Source of the DNA: Alteromonas pelagimontana
GTDB taxonomy: Bacteria; Pseudomonadota; Gammaproteobacteria; Enterobacterales; Alteromonadaceae
Direction of reading: 5' to 3'
DNA: 64,000 nt
Assembly (NCBI RefSeq): GCF_002499975.2
Contig: NZ_CP052766.1
Span: forward strand, 1,860,001-1,924,000
In this document: piece by piece, positions 11,276-19,165 of the stretch
Position numbering within the stretch: position 1 is the first letter of the stretch
Layout: each line of letters begins with the position of its first letter
Made by a program: the position numbers and the translations under genes
The notes under the pieces: generated by a model
Told to the model about the DNA's origin: nothing
The model's database searches: none
The model's input: the letters and a program-made list of their open reading frames with translations, nothing else

Positions 11276-11722
11276 ATGTCGAACATGTACCGACAGTTAA
11301 TCCACCAGCTTCCCGCTTCCCGGTTATCTGTTGACGTGCTTCTTGCTCTGCGGCTAATTTTAGATCCCGGGGAAGAGGTAAAACTGCAAAAGGAAATTCA
11401 GGCACTCGCAACCTCCCCTGAGCTTCTTAAACAACGGTTGCGGCCTGAGTGGGAGGCCTTTGTTTCTAAAGCTTTAGTCCAGTATGCCCGCTCACACTCC
11501 GGTGTCTCATCAGATGTACTATTTGATGATTTATTAAATAAAATTGAACAAATACAAAACAATGACCTTGAATATCAGGCAATGCTTGAACAGGTTAATA
11601 ACGTAAAGCTGTTACAAGCCAACGAAATCGTTCAACCAGATACGGTGGAAGCGCCATGGCGCCAGCAGGTAATGGCACTGCTATTACCTGTTACTACGTT
11701 AGACAAAAGCGTAGAAGGATGA
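11276..11722 (+). CDS. Hypothetical protein, mainly alpha-helical
   Basis: I do not recognise the family of this 148-residue protein. It has no signal peptide or membrane segment, is rich in Leu, Gln and Glu, and looks all-helical. A possible coiled region is at about 88-115 (LLNKIEQIQNNDLEYQAMLEQV). The ATG at 11276 has a GAAGAG ribosome site eight bases upstream; a second in-frame ATG at 11285 is an alternative. Composition and codon use resemble the neighbours. It converges on the FAN1-exonuclease gene with only four bases between the two stop codons and no separate terminator visible. Confidence 0.7.
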   Translation: MSNMYRQLIHQLPASRLSVDVLLALRLILDPGEEVKLQKEIQALATSPELLKQRLRPEWEAFVSKALVQYARSHSGVSSDVLFDDLLNKIEQIQNNDLEYQAMLEQVNNVKLLQANEIVQPDTVEAPWRQQVMALLLPVTTLDKSVEG

Positions 11723-11726
11723 AATT

Positions 11727-13850
11727 TTACGCCTGGCTCGATTGAACAATCGCCAACAGAGATGCTGCCGCTTTTGCATCTGACAATGCTCGGTGATGCT
11801 GCTGCATTTTAATATTAAAGTGATGGGTAAGCGAGGCTAGCGAGTAAGACGCCAAGCCCGGCTTTGCTTTACGCATCTCTCTCACTGTACAAAGCTTGGG
11901 CCTGCGAAATGGTTGCTCAAGCCTTGCAAACTCCTGTTTAATAAAGCCGTAGTCAAAATTCACATTGTGCGCAACGAAAACAGCATCGTCAGTGAAAGAC
12001 ATAATGGCTTCTGCGACCTCTGCAAATATTGGCGCATCCGCAACCATGGCATCACTAATTCCCGTCAAGCGGGTAATGGAAGCTGGAATACGGCGTTGGG
12101 GATTGATCAGCGACTGCCAGGTGTCGACAACTTCACCGTTTATCACCTTCACCATTCCAACTTCGGTAATGCGGTTATAACTTGCATTCCCGCCCGTTGT
12201 TTCTATATCAACAACCACATACGGCTGCATTGGATCACGGAACCATTGTACTTGTGTAATTTGGACATCGAAACCGACCTGTTGCAGCCTCTGGACAGAT
12301 ACCAGTTGATTACGCCGTAGCTGATCTCCCGGCGCTTTAATTTCTTCAAATCGCAGCTGTCCTTTTTCATATACCATAAGATCCGGAAAACCATCACTAA
12401 GCGAGGAAAAATCTTTCGCCATCATGCGCAGAATTTCCTGCACCGCAGCCAGGTTGCCATAATTAAGCAGTGCCACTATCGGGTCGAGTAAAGCGTTACT
12501 CCACATAAAAAGGCTATTCACTTTGCCATAATGGGCAGCGGCCATAGTTGTGATGTGGGTCAATAGCGCTTCAGACGAATGACAACTGGTTAATAACTTT
12601 TCTATGTCTGCTTCAAATTTTGCGTAGAAGTTATTATTCTTTAATGCCAAAGGCCTTCGATCAAATTCTGTCACTAAAGCATCCTGGTCAAATAACAATG
12701 TCCAAAACGTTAGGCCGAATAAGCTACGCCAAAGCCGGTTTTCCGTTCGCCATGCTTGTATATTATGGCGGTGATAATAGGCTATAACACCTCTTTCCAC
12801 CGCGTGATTCTGGCTTTCATCAAGAAGCAACGTGCGGCTGGCATTACGTAACATGTCGGTGACTGCGCTGGTACGCTTTTTATGAAATTTACGCGCCAGA
12901 AAATCTTCGGCAAACGCCAGTAGTGTATCTGAAGGAGGGTTGTCAATAATGGCTTCCAATTGACTCTTCACCGCTTCTTTTTCACCGTCCTTATACGCCT
13001 CTCGAAGCCATTTTTCCTTGGCATTATCGCCAGGCGCTTGTTGTAATGTCGATAACGCTAAAGGCCTGTCGATCTCCAGCAAAAGCAACCCGAGTTTAAA
13101 CAGATATTTTTCCTGAAATTGCTGCGCCGTCACGCTGTCCACTAAAGGAAGAGGCGTTTTTGCAGCCTGGACAACGCCTTCTGCATCCAGGTACGGCAAA
13201 GCATCAAGATTGGTGGCGTAAAAAGAGGCAGCAACTGCATCGTCGGCAGTTTCAAACCTCGCCTGTCCGCCACTGGCATCTGCACGCGTTCGCATAATAC
13301 CTAAATCGCGCATGGAAAATTGGTTCAGCCGCCCGTTAGTGTTACCAAAGTAGAGAAAAAGCAGATAACGTAATTGCTCGTTAAAAGTACAAACCAGGTA
13401 ATCCTGAACCGGTAAACTCTCAGGCCAGCCTTCTATGTTAACTTGCTCAAAAAGAAGCGCTACCAGCTCCGCTTTTTTGCAGTTCGCTAGAGACCGGCCT
13501 GGCTGAAAACAAGCCAGATACTCCAATAAGTCTGATTTAGTTAATACCCCTGCGATATCCTGCTTGTTAGCGGCTTCAATGGTGGTAAACCAGCCCTCTT
13601 CCTGCAATTGATCAATTTGTAGTTGTGGAGAATCAATTTCATCATAATCGAAATGCTGGCGTTTAATAACAGCATATTTTCTATTCGCTGCTCGGGCTAT
13701 AATGCATTGTTTGTTCTCGTCAAGTGCACGAAACGCGCTAATAAAACCCCCGGCTTCTGGCGTCAGCAGACTGCTACTGGCCCCGTCAAAAAAAGCCAGA
13801 AACTCATGAAAGTGATCAAGATAATAGCGTTCAGGAAGCGTCTTTTTCAT
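11727..13850 (-). CDS. FAN1-like VRR-NUC nuclease fused to a DEDDh (DnaQ-like) 3'-5' exonuclease
   Basis: A 707-residue cytosolic protein that joins two nuclease modules. Residues about 10-480 resemble the FAN1 helical regions: a SAP-like segment near 95-135 and TPR-like helices at about 240-475. The VRR-NUC catalytic motif follows: GFPDL with Asp490, then FEEIK with Glu503 and Lys505, and GDQLRRNQ. The C-terminus (543-707) is a DEDDh exonuclease with Asp548 and Glu550 (VVVDIETTG), Asp633 (HNVNFDYGF), His686 and Asp691 (HRALSDAKAA). FAN1 enzymes cut branched or flap DNA and act in interstrand-crosslink repair; the added exonuclease suggests a combined incision-and-trimming enzyme, which is inference. 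The gene is monocistronic and followed by a convergent unknown gene. Confidence 0.88.
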   Translation of the reverse strand: MKKTLPERYYLDHFHEFLAFFDGASSSLLTPEAGGFISAFRALDENKQCIIARAANRKYAVIKRQHFDYDEIDSPQLQIDQLQEEGWFTTIEAANKQDIAGVLTKSDLLEYLACFQPGRSLANCKKAELVALLFEQVNIEGWPESLPVQDYLVCTFNEQLRYLLFLYFGNTNGRLNQFSMRDLGIMRTRADASGGQARFETADDAVAASFYATNLDALPYLDAEGVVQAAKTPLPLVDSVTAQQFQEKYLFKLGLLLLEIDRPLALSTLQQAPGDNAKEKWLREAYKDGEKEAVKSQLEAIIDNPPSDTLLAFAEDFLARKFHKKRTSAVTDMLRNASRTLLLDESQNHAVERGVIAYYHRHNIQAWRTENRLWRSLFGLTFWTLLFDQDALVTEFDRRPLALKNNNFYAKFEADIEKLLTSCHSSEALLTHITTMAAAHYGKVNSLFMWSNALLDPIVALLNYGNLAAVQEILRMMAKDFSSLSDGFPDLMVYEKGQLRFEEIKAPGDQLRRNQLVSVQRLQQVGFDVQITQVQWFRDPMQPYVVVDIETTGGNASYNRITEVGMVKVINGEVVDTWQSLINPQRRIPASITRLTGISDAMVADAPIFAEVAEAIMSFTDDAVFVAHNVNFDYGFIKQEFARLEQPFRRPKLCTVREMRKAKPGLASYSLASLTHHFNIKMQQHHRALSDAKAAASLLAIVQSSQA

Positions 13851-14066
13851 ACAACTGTACCAGAGAATGTTACTACCTAGTGTATATTTATACAGCTTCT
13901 TTTTCCACCTTCCTGTAATATTTGCTTGTTATGCAGTCGCAGCTAAGTTTTCCGTTGCTCTTTCCACTACTCTGCAATTTGCGTCAGTGAAGGAAATTTG
14001 CGAAACAATCCTCATCTTCTCTATAAGCGTATGCACTACAATGCTGGTTTAAATTTAGGTAAATTT

Positions 14067-14258
14067 ATGAGTTTAACGCGAACAATGTCTTTCGGTTGCC
14101 CTTACTGCATGGCACCTAATGATGTGGAAATTGATAAAATAAACGATGTGGGCCAGATGCAGGTGCTTGATTGTCAGGTGTGTTGTCAGCCCATTGAATT
14201 AACTGTCAGCGGTCAAGACGACGATCTCACTGTGAACGCTGAGCGTGAAAATGATTGA
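14067..14258 (+). CDS. CPXCG-motif cysteine-rich zinc-ribbon protein
   Basis: A 63-residue protein of the Cys-rich CPXCG family. Function is unknown; the two Cys pairs are a likely zinc site. Visible are CPYC (the last Gly of the family motif is Met here) and DCQVCCQPIEL, followed by an acidic tail. The longer frame from 13998 adds 23 residues unlike the family. The ATG at 14067 gives MSLTRTMSFGCPYC, close to the family start, and has a weak TTAGGT ribosome site. It stands alone between the nuclease gene (divergent) and a small minus-strand membrane protein gene. Confidence 0.85.
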   Translation: MSLTRTMSFGCPYCMAPNDVEIDKINDVGQMQVLDCQVCCQPIELTVSGQDDDLTVNAEREND

Positions 14259-14540
14259 TTACCTTCACGGAACGGGCTTGTAAAAGTTGAAAAATTCTCG
14301 CGCTGATTGAGCACACGTCAATGCGAATTAGGTTATATCCTGCTTCACGCGCCGCCTGACTGGGGGAAAAGTACCTGCAATAACACGTAAAGTAACTGAC
14401 AAGTTTCGATTGAAGGCGAGGTGAAACGTGGTAAATTATTAGCGGCTTCACCTTGCGCTATAAAAAAGAAAAGCAAAAAAAGCGGTTACCAAGACTGTGC
14501 AATTCGCAGGCGCGTTTTACTGTGTTTTTTGCAAAGACTG

Positions 14541-14714
14541 TTATTGCGGTACCGAAGAGCGGTATTCGCTGGAGCTTGTGAAAATCCACAACAAGCTTAT
14601 CTGAAACAGCAACACCAGCGCCGCCATTGTGCCACTAAAAAACAGATCGCCTGCCAGCATGAAAGTCACAGCGAAAGCGGTAATAAGGGTAATCGCCAAA
14701 ATGAAATACTTCAT
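14541..14714 (-). CDS. Small two-helix membrane protein, 57 residues, unknown function
   Basis: This frame begins MKYFILAITLITAFAVTF and is dominated by two hydrophobic stretches, about 3-22 and 27-48. A short GDLFFS turn joins them, and a polar Ser-rich tail ends SSVPQ. The ATG at 14714 has an AGAAAG ribosome site at normal spacing; an ATG two codons upstream (14720) is possible. Hydrophobicity and the ribosome site support a real gene, but I know no family. It lies alone in a sparse interval between the CPXCG gene and HiPIP, and is transcribed toward the CPXCG gene. Confidence 0.55.
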   Translation of the reverse strand: MKYFILAITLITAFAVTFMLAGDLFFSGTMAALVLLFQISLLWIFTSSSEYRSSVPQ

Positions 14715-15097
14715 AATCATCTTTCTATTTATACGGTAGCGCGCAGTATCTCTAACAGTTGCCTTACAAGAAAGCGAAACTGTTTAATCACGATCATCGC
14801 TAAACCCGATTGAAAGCATGATATCTTGGAAAGATGCTACGCCGGTCAAACAGGAAGAGGTAGGCATACAACTGTTAAGCTCTCAAGACTGTTGCATCAG
14901 ATATAAGGTTCTTATCTTATCACAAGCAGCTTTGCTCTTTGGCCGCTCTCGTGCGCGGCACTGCTCAAAAGCAAGAGCCAAAAAGCTCGAAGGTTAAATT
15001 TACTGGTTAAACGAAAGCCGGTTTTAATCTAGATCAACAAATGTTGCATTGTTAGTGAAAGTTCGTTCATTTATCGGTATAAGTAGGCTACCAGTTT
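14715..15097. other. Sparse upstream region of HiPIP with a structured segment
   Basis: No protein gene is seen. It contains a long imperfect hairpin at 14928-14987. AGCTTT/AAAGCT and GCTCTT/AAGAGC form the outer arms with a bulge, and GCCGC/GCGGC forms the inner one. It also holds an FNR-like site and a possible -10 element for HiPIP. Confidence 0.4.
15024..15037 (+). promoter_or_regulatory. FNR/CRP-family-like binding site upstream of HiPIP
   Basis: TTAATCTAGATCAA matches the FNR consensus TTGAT-N4-ATCAA at nine of ten informative positions. A possible -10 element TATAAG lies at 15078-15083, which places the site centre near -60 from a start at about 15090. This is a position used by class I activators. 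The match is by eye only. Confidence 0.5.
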
Positions 15098-15123
15098 AAC
15101 CTGCCACCTTTGGGCGGGTTTTT
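15098..15123 (+). terminator. Terminator-like hairpin in the HiPIP leader
   Basis: AACCTGCC (15098-15105) pairs with GGCGGGTT (15113-15120) around a 7-base loop, followed by a run of five T residues. It lies between the putative promoter and the HiPIP gene, so it could be an attenuator. No plus-strand gene upstream obviously needs it. Confidence 0.65.
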
Positions 15124-15147
15124 CCGTTTTGGTGCTAGGGTAAAAAA

Positions 15148-15166
15148 GAATCATTATCATTAATGG
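15148..15166 (+). promoter_or_regulatory. Fur-box-like site in front of HiPIP
   Basis: GAATCATTATCATTAATGG has a perfect ATTATCA half-site of the Fur consensus (TGATAATNATTATCA), and 11 of 14 positions match overall. It ends ten bases before the HiPIP start, overlapping the ribosome-site region, where bound Fur would block expression. Confidence 0.6.
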
Positions 15167-15175
15167 GAGCTAGTT

Positions 15176-15469
15176 ATGAAACCTGTAAACCGTCGTCATT
15201 TCCTTAGATTGACAGGGACCACGCTGTTAGGCATGACTCTCGGCGGTATCACACTTCGTGTCAACGCACAGGAACAGTTACAAGCGGATGATCCAACTGC
15301 AAAGGCGCTGAAATATACTTCGCAATCCAAGATAGATGGCTCACGGTGCGGCAACTGCATGTATATTCAAGGTGAAGACGGTAAAGAACATCGTCCTTGT
15401 GCTATTTTCCCAGGCAAACTTGTTGACGAAGACGGCTGGTGTAGCGCGTGGGTGAAGCGCCCGGGCTAA
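15176..15469 (+). CDS. High-potential iron-sulfur protein (HiPIP), Tat-exported
   Basis: Periplasmic one-electron carrier with a [4Fe-4S] cluster. The 97-residue precursor has a Tat-type signal, NRRHFLRLTG near residue 5 followed by a hydrophobic stretch, cut near residue 32. The mature part has the four cluster ligands Cys58, Cys61, Cys75 and Cys89 (CGNC, RPCAIFPG, GWCSAW), the standard HiPIP spacing. It has a GGGAGC ribosome site. HiPIPs usually shuttle electrons between bc1-type complexes and terminal acceptors; the partner is not visible here. Upstream lie an FNR-like site, a terminator-like hairpin and a Fur-box-like site, an unusual combination. It converges on the DUF3325 gene. Confidence 0.93.
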   Translation: MKPVNRRHFLRLTGTTLLGMTLGGITLRVNAQEQLQADDPTAKALKYTSQSKIDGSRCGNCMYIQGEDGKEHRPCAIFPGKLVDEDGWCSAWVKRPG

Positions 15470-15528
15470 GCTTATAAAGCCGCGCTTTTAAATTTCATGA
15501 GGCAAATTAATAGAGGGGCGTGAAACTG

Positions 15529-15873
15529 CTAAGTGGGTACTTTCGCCCGCTGCAAATTAAACAGTGCCGCCCCTAAACAAACGCGGCGCCATACTGTGGC
15601 CGTAACCACGGGCGCGTAAGTAAATGCACCCGACATTAGCACAGCAGCTATCTGCCATATCCCCACCCATACCACAGCACCAATTTCTGACTGCCACTGT
15701 GTGACGCAATAAATAAGGGCAGCGGCATGATAACCCCATCCAATAGCCTGTAAACCCCAAAATTCGAAACCAGAAATATCTTTATCCGGATACACAACTG
15801 CACGATGCTTGCGGTTCACCATGGCGATATGCAGCCACCCAATAAAAGAAACAACTGTGATTAGCACTATCAT
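15529..15873 (-). CDS. DUF3325 family membrane protein
   Basis: A 114-residue protein with four likely membrane helices. I assign it to DUF3325 from its size, hydrophobic pattern and position beside PepSY and DUF3649 genes, a trio that recurs next to iron uptake genes in proteobacteria. A longer frame starts at 15975, but the ATG at 15873 overlaps the PepSY stop as ATGA and gives a first helix MIVLITVVSFIGWLHIAM, so it was chosen. It is the last gene of the long minus-strand iron block and converges on HiPIP. Biochemical function is unknown. Confidence 0.8.
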   Translation of the reverse strand: MIVLITVVSFIGWLHIAMVNRKHRAVVYPDKDISGFEFWGLQAIGWGYHAAALIYCVTQWQSEIGAVVWVGIWQIAAVLMSGAFTYAPVVTATVWRRVCLGAALFNLQRAKVPT

Positions 15874-17450
15874 ACCCGTTGCTCCCTGGCTGCAGAAGGT
15901 GCTTGCACTGTGGGACAACTCACTGTTCTTGCAGGGCTGCGTTTCTGTTTTTGCAAATAAAATACTGCCATCCACAGGCTAGCAGCTACTATCAGACTCA
16001 TACCGTCCACACCAATACGCAGCCAATCTCCGTCTATCAATGCCTGAAGAACACTTACCGGCGAGGTTACTGTGTCAAGAAAGGGTAAAAGAGTAAATAG
16101 CACAGCGGCAGCGGAAAGTTGAATAATCCATCCCAGGCGATCACGCTTGATGAACCCGGCTACGATACATACGGCCCAGCTAATGAAAAAGCTGTTGATT
16201 TCCCAGTCGCTACGTTCTGCCAATGTAGAGGGTATAAGCCGGTTGGCCCAAAAGTACACACCCGTTGCGCACGTTACGCCTGCGATGCTGGCGACATTCA
16301 GCCCTCTGACGAATTCAAATCCAGCCTGTCCCAGTTGCTGCTTTGCGCGCTTCACCGCCCAAAGCACCGAACCCGTCGCGACCATCAGCGTTCCTAATAC
16401 GCCGGCGATAAACAGCAGCCAGCGGGTAATAACATCAGCAAACCTTGCCTGGTGCAGCATATCTAAAAAGTTGTAGATGGCTTGAGGCGTACTTTGCGCC
16501 TTGGCCGCTGGTTTTTGTCTCACTTGATTTCCGGCGTAGTCAAATTCGATGCTGGTGTTCCCGCCTCTTCCCGCGCTTAGCTCGGTACGGTTAGCACCAC
16601 TTAACGTATAAACCGCCTTTTGCGTACCCGGGGATACCACTGAAATCGACGTTACCGGCACGCCCCATTGACTCGACGCTGACAACATCATTTCCTCTAA
16701 CGGCGCGGCAATACTAAAATCCTTTTGCACCGGCGCCACATGCTCTTGCGCAGGCCTTTCTCCTCTGTTCTGCTGCCGACGATTTTCATCTGCATGCCAG
16801 GGTAAAAAGGCATTGGCGAGTAAAATTAGGCCTGAAAACGTAATCATGATATGAAAAGGCAAAGCAAGTACCGCCGAAATGACATGGCCGTCAATCCATG
16901 ACAACAGCTTTTTCTTCGGCCGAAACATAAAAAAGTCGCTAAATATCTTTCTGTGCATGATCACGCCACTGATAAGCCCGACCAACATCATCATACTGAC
17001 AATGCTGACCAACAATCGAGCTACATCCCGCGGCATACCGTACAATTCAAAGTGAAAGCGATAGAGAAAGTTACCCCCTGCGGTTTCCCGGGGAGCAATA
17101 ATTTCACCGGTACTGGCGTCAAGTTCCGCCCGCGGACCGCGTCTGCGCTGTTGTGGTTCGCCGGGTGTCTGCCAGGAAACGCCGAGCGTACGCTCCCGCT
17201 CGTCAGGTAAGCTAATTTGCCATTGGGAGGCTTGCGGTGCATGAGTCTGCAGGTATTGGTAACCGACCATGGCTGTTGCTACACGTTCACCGGGTACAGA
17301 AACATGCTTTTCCGGCTGCATCCAGTGATTAATTTCTATCCGAAAAAACGCCAAGGTGCCGGTCAGAAAAATGGCAAATAAGATCCAGCCTGCAGTAATA
17401 CTGCTCCAGGTGTGCAGCCAGGTCATCGTCTGACGAAGGGTTCCTTTCAT
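15870..17450 (-). CDS. PepSY-associated transmembrane protein (PiuB-like)
   Basis: A 526-residue inner-membrane protein of the PepSY_TM family, often linked to siderophore or heme iron use and sometimes to ferric-siderophore reduction. The N-terminus has the typical MTWLHTWSSITAGWILFAIFLTGTLAFF helix with a conserved His. A periplasmic PepSY-like region follows (about 50-150), with further helices near 140-165, 185-215, 335-370 and four towards the C-terminus. The start overlaps the DUF3649 stop by one base and the end overlaps DUF3325 by four, so the three genes are translationally coupled. It lies downstream of the tonB cluster on the same strand. Confidence 0.88.
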   Translation of the reverse strand: MKGTLRQTMTWLHTWSSITAGWILFAIFLTGTLAFFRIEINHWMQPEKHVSVPGERVATAMVGYQYLQTHAPQASQWQISLPDERERTLGVSWQTPGEPQQRRRGPRAELDASTGEIIAPRETAGGNFLYRFHFELYGMPRDVARLLVSIVSMMMLVGLISGVIMHRKIFSDFFMFRPKKKLLSWIDGHVISAVLALPFHIMITFSGLILLANAFLPWHADENRRQQNRGERPAQEHVAPVQKDFSIAAPLEEMMLSASSQWGVPVTSISVVSPGTQKAVYTLSGANRTELSAGRGGNTSIEFDYAGNQVRQKPAAKAQSTPQAIYNFLDMLHQARFADVITRWLLFIAGVLGTLMVATGSVLWAVKRAKQQLGQAGFEFVRGLNVASIAGVTCATGVYFWANRLIPSTLAERSDWEINSFFISWAVCIVAGFIKRDRLGWIIQLSAAAVLFTLLPFLDTVTSPVSVLQALIDGDWLRIGVDGMSLIVAASLWMAVFYLQKQKRSPARTVSCPTVQAPSAAREQRV

Positions 17451-17746
17451 TACGCAGCTCCGTTAAACAGCAATAACGCCAGCCACAATGCGCCGTTAAG
17501 TAAGGCCATTGAAACCATTGCAGAACGATTAGCGTTATAGGCAAAGGACCAAACGATCAGGCAAGGATAGATAATAAAGAACAGCAGCCGGGTGAGCACA
17601 TCTTCAGTTCTGGGATCGCTCACAAAAGCTAGCTCCACCAGCAGGCAAATACCTGTTGCAGCAGCATAACCACCAACAACTGCCAGTAATACTCGCAGGA
17701 AAGTAAAAAGATAAGTGGGCTGAACTTTAGCTTGTATGCTGTTCAT
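17450..17746 (-). CDS. DUF3649 family membrane protein
   Basis: A 98-residue hydrophobic protein with three likely helices (about 15-38, 50-68 and 74-95). Pattern and gene position match DUF3649, usually encoded directly upstream of a PepSY_TM gene and seen near siderophore receptors. The function is unknown; a role in handling imported ferric siderophore with PepSY is inference. Its stop overlaps the PepSY start by one base. It begins 35 bases after the TPR gene, probably in the same transcript. Confidence 0.82.
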   Translation of the reverse strand: MNSIQAKVQPTYLFTFLRVLLAVVGGYAAATGICLLVELAFVSDPRTEDVLTRLLFFIIYPCLIVWSFAYNANRSAMVSMALLNGALWLALLLFNGAA

Positions 17747-17781
17747 GGTGCAGGCTCATTCTCTATAGTAAAACGTAGGCG

Positions 17782-19161
17782 TCAGGACGCGTTTCTCACC
17801 AGGTTTTCCAGTGACTGAATATTGCCGAGAAGATCGTTTCTGCCTGGGTTTGCGTTATATATCTTTCTTAACAAGCCTAACGCGTCGTCATAATCCTGCT
17901 GGTTAATGGCGATTTGGGCGCGGCCGAGCATGGCCCGCTCTTTGTAATCTGATAAGGCTTCAGCACGCAGATAATACATTTTCGCCTGCTCTACATTTTT
18001 CTGCTGTCGATATAGTCCCGCCAGTGTTAATAACGCTTCTCCGTTATCGGGTGCTGCACTGACAGCGCTACGCAAATAACGTGTCGCTGAATCGTATTCG
18101 TTACTCGCCATCGACAACTGCGCTCTCGCAACATTGAGGCTGGCAGTTTGTGCACTTGTAAGCTTGGCATTGGTTTTATCCAGAGCTTGCAGAAGTTGAC
18201 GTAATTGAGTCCAGTCTTGCTTTGCTACCAGCCAGTTCGCTAAGCTGTCGAGGGTTGACCATTCGCCGCTGTCATCATCTTGTAGAAAATCTTTTGCATG
18301 ATCAGACACTAACCCCACCGCTCTTTCAGCGCTGCCAGCTCGCAGGTGCAAACGCGCAAGCATTGATATATTTTCAATTCTGGATTCACCCAGCTGCAGG
18401 GCAGTTTCAATACTGCTGATGGCGGCAGTTTCATTATTCTTTTTCATTGCGATCTGTCCGCGCTGCAACCACAATCGCGGGTTTTGGGCATCTTTTTCCA
18501 GCATTTCGTCAATAAGATTACTTGCCTGAGGCAGCGCATCGCTTTGTATAAAGGCAAACAGCAGCCCTTGATACCACTGGGAGTTGTCAGGTTCCAGCAT
18601 CAGCGCATTCTGGTATGCCGCGATAGCGGTGACGGGTCTGTTTAAGTGCAGATTAACATAAGCCAGCTGGCCGTAGAGCTGGGCATCAGCAACGCCTAGT
18701 TCAATGCTACGAACAAGGTGTTTTCTGGCCTGCGGGAAGTCCTGCTTAATCATGTAGACCATGCTCAAACTTCGGTGGGCCATCGACAAACCAGGCATTT
18801 TCTTTAACGCGTTGGACAGCACTCGCTCAGCGTCATCAATTTTTTTAGTGCTTAACAATACCTGCCCGTATAGCTCGCTTAGTGCCGGAGTTAAGGTCGA
18901 CTCATCCCGCTGTGCAAAGGCAGCGACGACACCAGCGTAATCGTTATCAGCTAAAAGTGGCTGAATTTGCTGCAGAAACTCGTTCTCTTCCCGGGCCAGA
19001 CGCCCTCTTCTGTCTCCTATGCCGTCATTTTTAAGCACGAAGTTCCACTGCGGGTCCGCCAGTGTCACCACGATTTGCGCCTGAGCAGATCCGCTCGCTA
19101 TTAGAAATGCCAATGCGGTGCAGAAATATTGTAATAGTTTATTTGAATATTTGATCATCAT
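17782..19161 (-). CDS. Periplasmic TPR protein of the TonB2 system (TtpB-like)
   Basis: A 459-residue exported protein with a signal peptide (to about residue 29, SGSAQAQ). A chain of tetratricopeptide repeats runs from about 95 to 440, with typical units such as AHRSLSMVYMIKQDFPQARKHL and AQLYGQLAYVNLHLNRPVTAIAAYQNAL. TPR proteins are regular partners in TtpC-type TonB clusters of Vibrio, Shewanella and Alteromonas, where they support energy transfer to TonB-dependent receptors. It starts four bases after the tonB stop. Exact binding partner is not shown by the sequence. Confidence 0.88.
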   Translation of the reverse strand: MMIKYSNKLLQYFCTALAFLIASGSAQAQIVVTLADPQWNFVLKNDGIGDRRGRLAREENEFLQQIQPLLADNDYAGVVAAFAQRDESTLTPALSELYGQVLLSTKKIDDAERVLSNALKKMPGLSMAHRSLSMVYMIKQDFPQARKHLVRSIELGVADAQLYGQLAYVNLHLNRPVTAIAAYQNALMLEPDNSQWYQGLLFAFIQSDALPQASNLIDEMLEKDAQNPRLWLQRGQIAMKKNNETAAISSIETALQLGESRIENISMLARLHLRAGSAERAVGLVSDHAKDFLQDDDSGEWSTLDSLANWLVAKQDWTQLRQLLQALDKTNAKLTSAQTASLNVARAQLSMASNEYDSATRYLRSAVSAAPDNGEALLTLAGLYRQQKNVEQAKMYYLRAEALSDYKERAMLGRAQIAINQQDYDDALGLLRKIYNANPGRNDLLGNIQSLENLVRNAS

Positions 19162-19165
19162 CGGC

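Noticed and set aside
14421..14813. 130-codon plus-strand frame
   Set aside because: Its sequence is Lys/Arg/Gln-rich with no family motif or ribosome site, and it is antisense to the better-supported small membrane protein at 14541-14714.
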